Position numbers and translations under genes: made by a program | The notes under the pieces: generated by a model | What the model was told of the DNA's origin: nothing | The model's database searches: none | The model's input: only the letters and a program-made list of their open reading frames with translations | Part shown: piece after piece, positions 21,570 to 31,174 of the stretch | Numbering within the stretch: position 1 is the stretch's first letter | Layout: each line of letters begins with the position of its first letter | Assembly (NCBI GenBank): GCA_026707185.1 | Contig: JAPOXI010000057.1 | Coordinates: forward strand, 1-40,445 | DNA length: 40,445 nucleotides | Direction of reading: 5' to 3' | From: Chloroflexota bacterium | GTDB lineage: Bacteria > Chloroflexota > UBA11872

Positions 21570-24392
21570 TCAAAACGTCCTCTCGGGTGATGTGACCGGG
21601 CCGGCCGCCGGTTGGATCGCAAGCTCTCCCTCGTGGACGCGGTACGACACTTCGCCAGTGTCAGAGACTGTGATCGTCACCGTGGGAACAAGTGCGGCGA
21701 GTTGGTAGTCGTTGCGCAAGCGAACGGCCAGGATCCAAACGCCCTGATCCAGGGGATCGCCAGAGGCCGGGAGCTTCGTCGGACTCGCGCCACTTCCGCG
21801 AATAGCCAGCGTCGCTGTCCGAGGATCAAACACATAGCTATGAGAAGCAGTCCCAGCCAGTGGCGAGATTTGGCCGGCGTACCACTGAGTGGCCGTGTCA
21901 GTTGGCCAGGTGCTCGGAAAGGACCACGGCGCAGCGTCGGCGGGTACGACCACCCAGTCTTGGCCGGACCAGCCTCCGGTTGTGCGGTTGCTAAAGGCCG
22001 CGGTGAACGTCAGTCGACCGTCGGTAGCGGCTGCGTTGGACAGTTGAACGCTGAACAAGCGTGACGGGGAGAGTGTGTTCGGCGCGAGTGCGCGAGATGG
22101 CGAGTAGAGGGCGGCGTCTTCGTTCCACCAAACGGGTTCGCGTGTCTCAAATGCAAACGCGGATGGCGCGAGGCGCGAGGATGTCAGTACGAGGTCCGGC
22201 GTCTGGTTGCCTACCCTGTTGGTCTGAATATTGACGCGCAGGTGATTCAAGGTGGTCCGCTCCACAGATTCGAGAAGATTCGTGTGTGAGAGCATCGCCA
22301 TCGCTCGAAAGGCATTCAGCGACTCAATCGCGGGCGACACAAACACCGAGGCTCCTGCTGGCACCGCATGCCGCAAGGCCTCGTAGGATTCGGGCGGCGG
22401 AGAATCGTCAAGCCTGAGAAACGCGGGCTTCACGCCGTAGAGCGAATGACTTCCGTCGCGAAGGATTAGTTCGAACAGCTCCGGGTTGTCCAGCCAGTTC
22501 TTGGCGTGGTTCGGCAGGCTGCTGGCCCATTCGTCCGGAGCGTGGATGTACCTGATATTCAGCCGCCTAAGCGCTGCCGGCTCCAGATGCCGAATGGCGT
22601 CGAGATACTCGGGCCCGGCGTACGGGATGAGGTGCAAGTACTGTTGAAACCCGGAGGCGTTGGGCCGGCCGGTCGCGACAGTCATCGCATAAGGTGCCGG
22701 GGATAGGACCCTGTCATCGGTCTCCGTGTGCTCGCGGATCCAGGCGGCGACGGGTTCCGATGGGAAGCGCAGAAGCGCGTATCTGCCCATCCACCAATAC
22801 CAATCATCGAATTCGCGATCCCCAGGTTCAGCGTTTGCTAGCTGGACGCCCGTGGTGGCGACTAATCCGAGTTGGCGAGCCGGTGCGGAAACGGCCGGCC
22901 AGATAACGAGCAGAAAGATCGCGGTCGCTGCGGTGACGCGCCAGCGCCGATGTCCGGCTGCCAGGCGGACGCTGAGCGCGAGAAGCAACGCCAGCAACGC
23001 AAAGTTCCGCGCGTGCCCATCGAGCCTGGCAATGTCGTAGGGCGCGATTTCGTAGCGGATGGTGAGGGCGGCGAGCAGAAACGCCGCCGTCCCCAAGGCA
23101 AGGGCGATTACGAGTCCGTTTCGACGTTCCAATGCCACGGCCACCGCGGCAACCGCCAGGGAGCCAAGTTCGAGCAGCCCGAGTCCACCCGGCAACTGCT
23201 GCGCCGAAATCAGCGCACTTCGATCCCGCGGGTCCAGCGGCGCGCCGAGGGACAGCCCGCCAGATTGTGAGCCCTCGGTCAGAACGCCGGTGAACACGCC
23301 TCCGGCGCCAACGAGCAAGAGTGCGCCAAGCGCCGGTCCGGCGGCCGTGCAAAGGACCGTCGCGGGGCTTCCTGTGCTCCTGCCTCGATGCTGGAGCAGT
23401 CGTCGACCCTCGATCATGACCCATAGTGCGAGAACGACGGCGGCCACCGCCTCGTCGACAAGGCCCAGGAACCCAATCAGGCAGGCCAATGAAAGGGCAC
23501 CTGACCAGTAGCGGGTGCGGCCAACGTTGACCCGCTCCAATGTGACGAGTGCCAGCGCGTATGCCAGCGGAAACGAAGGCTTCCAGATGTTGGGTGGAAC
23601 GCCGTGTTGTTCGGAGGGCCAGGGCAACTCCACTCGTGGCCAATAGAGCTCGGCCAGGGTGGCGCGCAGCCCGGCCTCTGGGATGCCACCGGGGACTGGG
23701 ATCCGCAGCACCGACGGCTGGTCGCCAAACGCAAGCGTCCAGGCACCGGCGGCCAGCAACAAGGGCGTCAGCGTCAGTGTGCCCAACCATGAGCCGCGAC
23801 GCAGAAGCAGCGTGCCAACGAGGAGAATGAGACTTGTCCAGGCGTAGGCTCCCAGCACTTCGGTTGTGAACGAAACGTCCGGACCCGTCGGTGGCGTCAA
23901 GAGACCTGCCAGCAGGTCGACACCGTGGTGATATGCGAGATCAAGGTCTGGGTTCCAGGGCAACCGTGGCGGCCAGTTGCCGGCCCGGATTGCGGCCGGT
24001 ATCAACGTGTGCTGCAGGTGGTCGGGGATAATCAACAGTTGCCGGCTGGCGAGGGCGAGCCAAAAGACGCCGGCACCGGCGAGGCTGAATCCGGCCAGCG
24101 TGCGCCGCGGCGGCCGGATGTCATGCCGCCCGTGCCAGGCCAAGCTGAGACCAAGGCCCAGAACGACAATCCAGCTTGCGAGAGCCCCAGCAAGTCCAGG
24201 CAGCAGGTGCAGGGCGAAGTTGACGATGAGGCCCCACAGCGCGAGACCGATGACCAGGCCCTGGGCGAGCGCCAGGCCGTGGTCGCTCTGACGGAGCGCG
24301 ACTCGCGCCGTGGCGTAGCCCACCGCTCCGAGGGCCAGAAGCTCGGCCGTCAGGAGCAGGAGGCCGGGCATGACCGCGGGATCGACTGTCAT
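21570..24392 (-). CDS. Large polytopic membrane protein, paralog 2 (GT-C-like)
   Basis: 940 residues, collinear with paralog 1 from end to end. Start MTVDPAVMPGLLLLTAELLA. First loop PDHLQHTLIPAAIRAG then AYHHGVDLLAGLLTPPTGPD; DGHARNFALLALLLAL near 455; TGRPNASGF, LEPAALRRLNIRYIHAPDEW; C-terminal WSGQDWVVVPADAAPW and SGDPLDQGVWILAVRLRNDY. It is the closest relative of paralog 1 in motif detail. The 143 bp before paralog 1 hold no gene. The DE of the first loop in paralog 1 is DH here, so a strict Asp-Glu catalytic pair is not conserved across the set. Function unknown beyond likely membrane glycosyl transfer. Confidence 0.8.
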   Translation of the reverse strand: MTVDPAVMPGLLLLTAELLALGAVGYATARVALRQSDHGLALAQGLVIGLALWGLIVNFALHLLPGLAGALASWIVVLGLGLSLAWHGRHDIRPPRRTLAGFSLAGAGVFWLALASRQLLIIPDHLQHTLIPAAIRAGNWPPRLPWNPDLDLAYHHGVDLLAGLLTPPTGPDVSFTTEVLGAYAWTSLILLVGTLLLRRGSWLGTLTLTPLLLAAGAWTLAFGDQPSVLRIPVPGGIPEAGLRATLAELYWPRVELPWPSEQHGVPPNIWKPSFPLAYALALVTLERVNVGRTRYWSGALSLACLIGFLGLVDEAVAAVVLALWVMIEGRRLLQHRGRSTGSPATVLCTAAGPALGALLLVGAGGVFTGVLTEGSQSGGLSLGAPLDPRDRSALISAQQLPGGLGLLELGSLAVAAVAVALERRNGLVIALALGTAAFLLAALTIRYEIAPYDIARLDGHARNFALLALLLALSVRLAAGHRRWRVTAATAIFLLVIWPAVSAPARQLGLVATTGVQLANAEPGDREFDDWYWWMGRYALLRFPSEPVAAWIREHTETDDRVLSPAPYAMTVATGRPNASGFQQYLHLIPYAGPEYLDAIRHLEPAALRRLNIRYIHAPDEWASSLPNHAKNWLDNPELFELILRDGSHSLYGVKPAFLRLDDSPPPESYEALRHAVPAGASVFVSPAIESLNAFRAMAMLSHTNLLESVERTTLNHLRVNIQTNRVGNQTPDLVLTSSRLAPSAFAFETREPVWWNEDAALYSPSRALAPNTLSPSRLFSVQLSNAAATDGRLTFTAAFSNRTTGGWSGQDWVVVPADAAPWSFPSTWPTDTATQWYAGQISPLAGTASHSYVFDPRTATLAIRGSGASPTKLPASGDPLDQGVWILAVRLRNDYQLAALVPTVTITVSDTGEVSYRVHEGELAIQPAAGPVTSPERTF

Positions 24393-24441
24393 GCGGTGGC
24401 GATGCCTGGCGAGGTGGTGCGCTCAGGCCAACGGTTGAGCT

Positions 24442-27327
24442 TCATGCTCTTGCGAATGGGGCTTGCGAGGCCGTGTTGGCTCGATCCCTGCATGGCGTTG
24501 CGCCGTGCGTGGCGATCATCAGGCGTTCAATGCAGGCTTTGACGGATACGCGACGTTCGCCCTGAAAGGTTGTGAACGTCGAGCTCCCAGTCTCCGAGAT
24601 TTCCAGTTGGAGAATCGGGATGATCGCTGCCTGCAGATACTCGAGCCGCAGCCGAGCCGCCAGGACAAAGGTTCCAGGTGTCAGTCGGTCACCCGACTCG
24701 GGGACCACGACGAATTCGTTCTCGTCTTGCCGCACTGAAAGCTGGCCGCTTGCGGCATCGAACCTGTAGGTATGTGTCGTGGGACCAAGGCCTGGTGATA
24801 TTTGGCCACCAAACCACCGGGCGCCGACGAGGGTATAGCCGTCAGACTCGAATTCCGCCGGCAAGCCCCAGCGACTGTCCGCTACGCGGACGAGGAGCCA
24901 GTCTTGCCCCGTCCACCGCCCGGAGGCATGGTCACTGAACGTTACCGTGAAGGTGGCTTGGCCATCGTTCGAAAGAGCGCCGGTCACGCGAATGCGGAGG
25001 TGTTGCTCAGACGGGTCGGGTGGATCGATGGGCGCGGAGATTCCGGGGCGAGTGGCATACGCGACCAGCTCGCGGTTCCACCAGATTGTGGCGAAGTGAT
25101 TGATGCCGATATTGAAAGAAGCGTCCCGCGGCATCACGACGATGTCAGGCAGACGCCCGTTCAGTGGCTCGGTTGGGATCTTGGTTAGTGAATAGGTGGC
25201 CTGCAGGTCCAACGTGCCCACAATCCTGGCGTGGGGCAACACCGACGCCACGCGGATTGACGTCAGCGGTATGGCCGGGTCCGGAAGATGCACGGTGGCT
25301 CGGTCTGGCACAGCCTGCCGAAGCGCCTCATAGGACTGCGGGGCGGGCGTGGGATCTAAACGAAGAAACGCTGGTTGGATTCGGTAGAGCACATCCGCGT
25401 CATCGTGAACGAGCAGCTCAAAGAACTGGGGATCAGCCAGCCAACCCTGGGCTCGATCAGGCAAGCCTTCAACCCAATCCGCTGGAGCGTGAAGGAATCC
25501 GAAGCCAAGCCGTCGGAACGCCGCCGGTTCGAGGAAGCGAAGCGCATCCTCATACTCGGCGCCCGTGAGTCCGAACAAGTGGATGAGTCCAGGGAAGCCA
25601 GACGCATTGGGACGACCGGTCGAGGCCGTCATGGCATGCGGATCGGGAGAGAAGATTCGGGCGTCAACCGCCGTCTGGTTGCGGATGTAGGCCGCGATAT
25701 GCTCGGAACGGAGGGTCCCGATGGCCGCGCGTCCCATAATCCATTCGTTGAATTCACGTTCGTTCGGCTGAGCGTTTGAAATCTGCAGCCCGCGGCTGAC
25801 CGCCAATGCCATGCTGCGGGTTGGGCTGGCAATCGTCGGCCAAATGACGAAGGCTGCGATCCCGGCGATGGCGGCATACCGCCAGTACGGGCGTAGGCTG
25901 GGCAGACCGACCCCGAGTGCGGCCAACAGCGCCAGCATCGCGAAGTTGCGAGCGTGTCCATCCATCCTGGTGACTTCGCCGGCGGGGTCGTATTGCAGCA
26001 CCAGGGCGGCGCCAAGAAACACTCCGCTTCCAGCAGCCAGCACCAGGACGAGGTCGTTGCGCCGGGCGAGGAGCACAGCTGCCAGAGCGACGGGCAGCAC
26101 GCCGAGGCCGATGACGCCAACTCCGCCAGGGAGCGCTTCGAAGGAGCCGAGTGGCCGACGACTCCCAGCATCGGTGTGCCATCCCAGCCAGAGCTCTTTA
26201 CCCTCGACGCCAGTCAACATACTCGTGAGGACGCCGCCCCCGACAGCCAGCAGGATCACGGCCAACAACGGACTGGCCGACGCCTTCAGCACGGCTGCGG
26301 CATTGATTGCGTGCATGGAACGCGAGCGCAGTAATCGCGCGGACGCCAAGACAGCCCATAGGGCAAGTACAACCAGGGCTACTTCTTCAGCCATCAGACC
26401 CATGAAGCCGACCACGAGCGCCAGTGGCCACGAGCGCCAACTGTTGCTGATTGCGGTCGTGGCGACCCGCTCCAGCACGATGAATCCCAGCGCATAGGTC
26501 AGGACAAATGGTGGCTTCCAGATATTCGGCGGCGACGCCTCGAGGGGCCATGTCCAGGGCAGCGAAACGGACGGCCAAAATATGTCGCCCAGCGAAGATC
26601 GGATTCCCGGACCGGGAATCCCGGAAGGAACCGCGACTTGAAGGATGTGCGGTGCGTGGGCGTACCAGATCAGCGTCCATGCACCGGCCGTCAGCATGAG
26701 CGGCACCAGAAGCAGCATGCTGACGCTTCCATGCCGCAGTAAGAACGTCGCAACCACCAACACGAATGCTGTCCAGACGAAGGCACCCAGTATTTCGGTT
26801 GTGAAGGCCAGATCCGGGCCTACGGGCGGCATTAGGAGCCCGATCAGCAGGTCGGCGCCAAAGTGATATGGAAGCGGCACCTCGGGGGTCCATGACAGGA
26901 CGGGTGGGTATAGCCCGCCGCGGGTCGTAGACGCGAGCGAGACATGGATCTTTTCGTCGGCGATGCTCAGCAGTTGTCGGCTGGCCAGCGCAACCCAGAA
27001 CAGAGCAACGGTGGCCCCCAGGAAACCTACGACGGCCCGGGATGGCACCCGAAGCGCCGACGGCGAGCGCCAAGCGAGCACCACTCCGAGCCCGAGAATG
27101 AAGCCCCAGCCGACGACTGCGCCTGCCAGTCCGGGCAGCACGTGCAGAATGAAACTCACCGTCAGGCCCCAGAGCGCCAGACCGATCACCAGCCCTTGAG
27201 CCAGGGCCATAGGTGCGTCAGATTGGCCCAATGCGACTCGAGCCACGATGAAGCCGACCAGCGCAAGCGCCAACAGTTCAGCCGCCAGTAGAAGGAGACC
27301 CGATAGCACGCTTGAGTCGACAGTCAT
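24442..27327 (-). CDS. Large polytopic membrane protein, paralog 3 (GT-C-like)
   Basis: 961 residues, the longest of the four. Same order of blocks: SVLSGLLLLAAELLALALVG at the start, ADEKIHVSLAS then PYHFGADLLIGLLMPPVGPD, a WPLEASPPNIWKPPF loop, DGHARNFAMLALLAAL near 453, TGRPNASGFPGLIHLFGLTG, LEPAAFRRLGFGFLHAPADW, and C-terminal WTGQDWLLVRVADSRW and SGDRLTPGTFVLAARLRLEY. A C-terminal tail of about 30 residues with several arginines and two cysteines (VKACIERLMIATHGATPCRD) is absent from the others. It lies 49 bp upstream of paralog 2 and probably shares its transcript. Confidence 0.8.
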   Translation of the reverse strand: MTVDSSVLSGLLLLAAELLALALVGFIVARVALGQSDAPMALAQGLVIGLALWGLTVSFILHVLPGLAGAVVGWGFILGLGVVLAWRSPSALRVPSRAVVGFLGATVALFWVALASRQLLSIADEKIHVSLASTTRGGLYPPVLSWTPEVPLPYHFGADLLIGLLMPPVGPDLAFTTEILGAFVWTAFVLVVATFLLRHGSVSMLLLVPLMLTAGAWTLIWYAHAPHILQVAVPSGIPGPGIRSSLGDIFWPSVSLPWTWPLEASPPNIWKPPFVLTYALGFIVLERVATTAISNSWRSWPLALVVGFMGLMAEEVALVVLALWAVLASARLLRSRSMHAINAAAVLKASASPLLAVILLAVGGGVLTSMLTGVEGKELWLGWHTDAGSRRPLGSFEALPGGVGVIGLGVLPVALAAVLLARRNDLVLVLAAGSGVFLGAALVLQYDPAGEVTRMDGHARNFAMLALLAALGVGLPSLRPYWRYAAIAGIAAFVIWPTIASPTRSMALAVSRGLQISNAQPNEREFNEWIMGRAAIGTLRSEHIAAYIRNQTAVDARIFSPDPHAMTASTGRPNASGFPGLIHLFGLTGAEYEDALRFLEPAAFRRLGFGFLHAPADWVEGLPDRAQGWLADPQFFELLVHDDADVLYRIQPAFLRLDPTPAPQSYEALRQAVPDRATVHLPDPAIPLTSIRVASVLPHARIVGTLDLQATYSLTKIPTEPLNGRLPDIVVMPRDASFNIGINHFATIWWNRELVAYATRPGISAPIDPPDPSEQHLRIRVTGALSNDGQATFTVTFSDHASGRWTGQDWLLVRVADSRWGLPAEFESDGYTLVGARWFGGQISPGLGPTTHTYRFDAASGQLSVRQDENEFVVVPESGDRLTPGTFVLAARLRLEYLQAAIIPILQLEISETGSSTFTTFQGERRVSVKACIERLMIATHGATPCRDRANTASQAPFARA

Positions 27328-27409
27328 TCAACGCCCCTCGCGAGCACTACGGTCGGCTCTTCACTGCGTCCAGTCGGATCGAAGCAGAACTGAGCGTCTC
27401 GCGGACGGG

Positions 27410-30286
27410 TCAGTTGTTCGCTGCCGCTCGACGGCACGATTCGGATTTCTGGAGGCGCAGTGGACATGGATCAACAGTGGCTCCGCGATTGCCCGCAAAG
27501 GCTTCGTACGACGTGCGACCGTCTTCGGTGATCAATAGCTTGAGCACCGGAACGATCCCTGCCTCTAGGTGGTCTTGGCGTAGTCGTACCGCTAGCACAT
27601 ACGCGCCCGAAGCCAGTCGATCTCCTGATGATTGCAAAACGAGGCGCGTTCCATCCGCGCCCAGGACGGCCAGTTGCTGCGTACTGCCGTCGAACTCGTA
27701 ACGATGGCTGGCGGGTTCGCTGGACGGGACGGCCTGGCCGGCATACCAACGTTCGCCCACCATTGAATGACCGTTGGGTGCGTACTTTGTGGGCAGCGAC
27801 CACGGACTGCGCTCCACGGCAATCACCAGCCAGTCCTGGCCAGTCCACTGAGTGGACGCGCGATCAATGAACGTGGCGTCGAACGCGATGCTGTCTGAGC
27901 TGCTGTGGACATCGGACACCCGAACTACGAAGTTGCTCTCGGGCTCGGGCGGCGGATCGATGGCTGACGTGGCCGCCGCTACGGCCGGACTTGTGGCGTA
28001 TACGGTAGCTGCATGGTTCCACCAAATGAGAGGAAACGCGTGTTTGCTGGCGTTCATCGAGCGATCCCGGGCAACGACTACGAGGTCGCCCTGCGGTTCG
28101 TCGGCCCTTTCGATCGGAATCTCCGTCAGTAGATAGAGGTGCGATGGCTGGAGTGAGCCAGCGAGCCGCGCGTGCGGTAGCGCCGCCGCGATTCGAAGTG
28201 CGTGAACGGACTGAACTCCGGCCGACATAAAGACTTCTGCTGAATTCGGGACAATTCGTCGAAGTGCTTCGAACGACTGCGGAGCGGGTGCCGGGTCTGA
28301 GTTCAGGAAGGCAGGTTCGACGCGGTAGAGGCTGTGTGTGCCGTCCCGAGTGATCTGAGTAAACAGCCTCGGATCCGCGAGCCAACCTTGGGCTCGCTCG
28401 GGCAAGTCCGCAATCCAGCTGTGAGTGGCGTGCACGTAGCTGACTCGAAGCCGCCGAAGCGCGGCCGGCTCAAGGAATCGTATGGCGTCTTCATAGCTTG
28501 GACCGGTTAACGGAAACAGGTGGACGTGGTCCGCGAAGCCGAAAGCGCTGGGACGGCCGGTGTGGATCGACATATCAATAGGATCGGGTGACAAGATGCG
28601 GGTGTCGACGTTCGTGTGACTGCGGATGTAGGTGACGATCTCTTCGGTTGCAAAGGGTTCCAGCACATGGCGCCCCATGAATTGGAGTGAGGCCAAGGCG
28701 TCTGACGGCAGCGCGGGGCGGGCGTTGGCAAGTTGGACTCCGCGATCCAAGGCCAAGCGGATTTTCGAGACTGGCGTTGCGACCGTTGGCCAGACGATCA
28801 ACGCGACGAGTCCGCCGGCAGCAGCGTAGCGCCAGTGCGGACGAAGCTGCTGCAGCCGGATGCCCAAGGCAACCACAAGCGCCAACAGGGCGAAGTTTCG
28901 CGCGTGCCCGTCCAGCCGGCCGACGTCGAATTGAAATGCACTGAACTGAAGCGTCAGTGAGGCCAGGGCAAACACGCCGGTGCCGACGATCAGGGCGAGT
29001 ACCAGCCGCCAACGCCACCCCAGCACGAGTGCCGAGGCTGCAACCGGGATAGTGCCCAGGCGCAGGATTCCTACGCCGCCGGCCAGGGGCTCGAACGATC
29101 CCCAGAGACGGGGTTCGCCAAGAGCAGTTGGTTGCCGAAGCGATAGACCCCCTCCGAGCCCCCCGGTCAGCACACCAGTCAGTGGTCCACCGCCGACGCC
29201 CAGCAGAAGGAGTGCAAGTGCTGGGCCGGAGAAGTTGCGACGAATCGATGCGAGCGAGCGCAAACCATCGGATTGGCTTTGCACGGCAGCGAGGATAGCC
29301 GCGACCAACCAGAGGCCGAGAACCGTGAGGGCGACGGTTTCTTCAACTATGCCCAAGAAGCCAATCAACAACGCAAGGCTTGCTCGTCCAAGCCAATCTT
29401 GATCAGCACCGCCGGTTGCACGCTCGAGGACAACGAAAGCCAGCGCATAGGCGAGTGGGAACGGTGGTTTCCAGATGTTCGGTGGGGGGGTCTCGTAGTA
29501 CGGCGACCACGCTCCGGGCAAATCAGACATTGGCCAGTACACACCGCGTAGCGACGTGCGAAGTCCGGCTTCCGGTAGGCCCGACGGCACTAGAGTATTT
29601 AAGAGCGCCGGTGGTTCAGCCACAAGCAGGGTCCAGGTTCCGGCACTAAGGATTAGTGGTGCGAGGACAAGCGCTCCCAGCAACGACCCCCTTTTTGTAA
29701 GCGTTGTTGCAACGACCAGAGCGAAGCCAGTCCAGACGTAGACACCTAGCACTTCTGTCGTGAAGGCTAAGTCGGGTCCTGCCTGGGGCATTAGTAGCCC
29801 AACGAGCAGATCCATTCCGTAGTGGTAGGGAACCGAGTGGCCCGGGTTCCAGGGCAGCTCTGGAGGATGAATGCCAGCCCGAATGGCGGAGGAAAGCGTC
29901 AAGTGGATGCTGGGATCGGGAATAATCAAGAGTTGCCGACCTGCTAAGGCAATCCAACTTAGGCCTAGTGCAGCAGCTAGTACGCCAGCGAGCACGCGGA
30001 ATGACGGGCGCAAAGCGACTGGCCTTCGTGTGGCAAGGCCAACTCCCGCCGCCAATATGATGATCCATCCCAATGCGGCCCCGGCCATCCCCGGTATCAG
30101 GTGCAGGAGCAAGCTGGCGACAATGCCAAAGACGGCCGGCCCTATTACGATGCCTTGGGCCAGTGCGAGCCCGTGGTCAGGCTGGCGCAGGGCGATTCGC
30201 GCCACAAGGTAGCCAGTCGCCGCCAGCGCTAGCAGTTTCCCCGCCAGGAGAGTCAGACCCGGGAGAATGAGCGGATCGACAGCCAC
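27410..30286 (-). CDS. Large polytopic membrane protein, paralog 4 (GT-C-like)
   Basis: 958 residues, GTG start at 30286; most upstream and most diverged member. Blocks: AVDPLILPGLTLLAGKLLAL, PDPSIHLTLSSAIRAG, PYHYGMDLLVGLLMPQAGPD, DGHARNFALLALVVAL near 456, TGRPSAFGFADHVHLFPLTG (Asn and Ser of the motif changed), LEPAALRRLRVSYVHATHSW, WTGQDWLVIAVERSPW and SGDRLASGAYVLAVRLRQDH. Ends in a basic tail with two cysteines (CPLRLQKSESCRRAAANN). Paralogs 3 and 4 share the HLFxLTG wording that replaces the PYAGP wording of 1 and 2, so the array looks like two older pairs. Confidence 0.8.
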   Translation of the reverse strand: MAVDPLILPGLTLLAGKLLALAATGYLVARIALRQPDHGLALAQGIVIGPAVFGIVASLLLHLIPGMAGAALGWIIILAAGVGLATRRPVALRPSFRVLAGVLAAALGLSWIALAGRQLLIIPDPSIHLTLSSAIRAGIHPPELPWNPGHSVPYHYGMDLLVGLLMPQAGPDLAFTTEVLGVYVWTGFALVVATTLTKRGSLLGALVLAPLILSAGTWTLLVAEPPALLNTLVPSGLPEAGLRTSLRGVYWPMSDLPGAWSPYYETPPPNIWKPPFPLAYALAFVVLERATGGADQDWLGRASLALLIGFLGIVEETVALTVLGLWLVAAILAAVQSQSDGLRSLASIRRNFSGPALALLLLGVGGGPLTGVLTGGLGGGLSLRQPTALGEPRLWGSFEPLAGGVGILRLGTIPVAASALVLGWRWRLVLALIVGTGVFALASLTLQFSAFQFDVGRLDGHARNFALLALVVALGIRLQQLRPHWRYAAAGGLVALIVWPTVATPVSKIRLALDRGVQLANARPALPSDALASLQFMGRHVLEPFATEEIVTYIRSHTNVDTRILSPDPIDMSIHTGRPSAFGFADHVHLFPLTGPSYEDAIRFLEPAALRRLRVSYVHATHSWIADLPERAQGWLADPRLFTQITRDGTHSLYRVEPAFLNSDPAPAPQSFEALRRIVPNSAEVFMSAGVQSVHALRIAAALPHARLAGSLQPSHLYLLTEIPIERADEPQGDLVVVARDRSMNASKHAFPLIWWNHAATVYATSPAVAAATSAIDPPPEPESNFVVRVSDVHSSSDSIAFDATFIDRASTQWTGQDWLVIAVERSPWSLPTKYAPNGHSMVGERWYAGQAVPSSEPASHRYEFDGSTQQLAVLGADGTRLVLQSSGDRLASGAYVLAVRLRQDHLEAGIVPVLKLLITEDGRTSYEAFAGNRGATVDPCPLRLQKSESCRRAAANN

Positions 30287-31174
30287 TTATTGCCGACTCA
30301 TCCGCGGCCACGGCGCGTCTATTGACTGAGCTGCTACAGACTCCAGCGAAATGGGAGCCAGCCTCAAGACTGGAACGCGATCAAGGCTGGCTATCGACAT
30401 GAGCCGGTGTGCCACAGGCGTGGGGGGCAAGAGTCGACAGCGACGCTCACCTTGCTGGCATCTGGACTCTAGGACACTTTGCCGAAGTTGGTGATCACGA
30501 TTCCAAATACGGGAACGCTACCGTCTGCCGATAGCCGGTCCGAAGCCTTCGCGTCAGAGGCCATGTGTCGGGTTTCAATGGTCTTCCTGTCGAGCGAACT
30601 GCGTCAGAGGACTCGTCGGCTTCTCTTGAATCCGACTGCAGCCAGTAGTGGCAGCGCAAGCGTCAGCGTCGGCAACTCGGGACGGCTGAGGGGTCAAGCG
30701 TCATCAGTCAAGCCTACAATCAATGTTGCGTCCTGGACCCGTTGCTTGAATCGGAAGGCGGGCAGCATTCGAGTCAGCGTGAACTTTGCTGGCCTTAGCC
30801 GGCGCGGATGCATAACCATATAATCATGCCGCCGAGACTTGACTGGTTGCCAAGTGTGACTCCCGGTCCAAGTTGACTTCCGTGCGCAATCGCTGGACCG
30901 GACTGGCATGAACTGCCATTGACCGAGCAAGCGGTGCGAGCGGCCTAGACCTGTTCGACTGCCAATGCATCCCAGGAGGTCTTTGCTGGAGCCACCTGTG
31001 ACCAGCCTCGGCGGGCTGTGTCTGGCGGGGCGTCAGTTCGCATGACCGTGACTGACCCGCATTGCGGCCTCGGCCGCAGACAAGGCAACGTGTGGTGGCG
31101 GTGCGCTTGCTGTGATCCAGTCTCGGCCGCACGTGCAGTGTCCGCGGTGGCCACTTCGGTTCTGATGATCTGAG
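30287..31174. other. Gene-poor stretch between divergent glycan genes
   Basis: 888 bp with no convincing intact gene. Short frames on either strand lack start sites and family motifs. One minus-strand segment (about 30623-30700) reads RPELPTLTLALPLLAAVG followed by a basic KRSRR end and stop, like a C-terminal membrane sorting tail. The frame upstream of it (to about 30810) is interrupted by a TGA four codons before the tail, suggesting a decayed gene. The region must also hold the divergent promoters for paralog 4 and the amidotransferase gene; I could not pick them confidently. Confidence 0.4.

Noticed and set aside
30479..30823. 114-residue plus-strand frame in the gene-poor stretch
   Set aside because: No ribosome site, no domain, Ser/Arg-rich composition, and it faces a possible decayed minus-strand gene.
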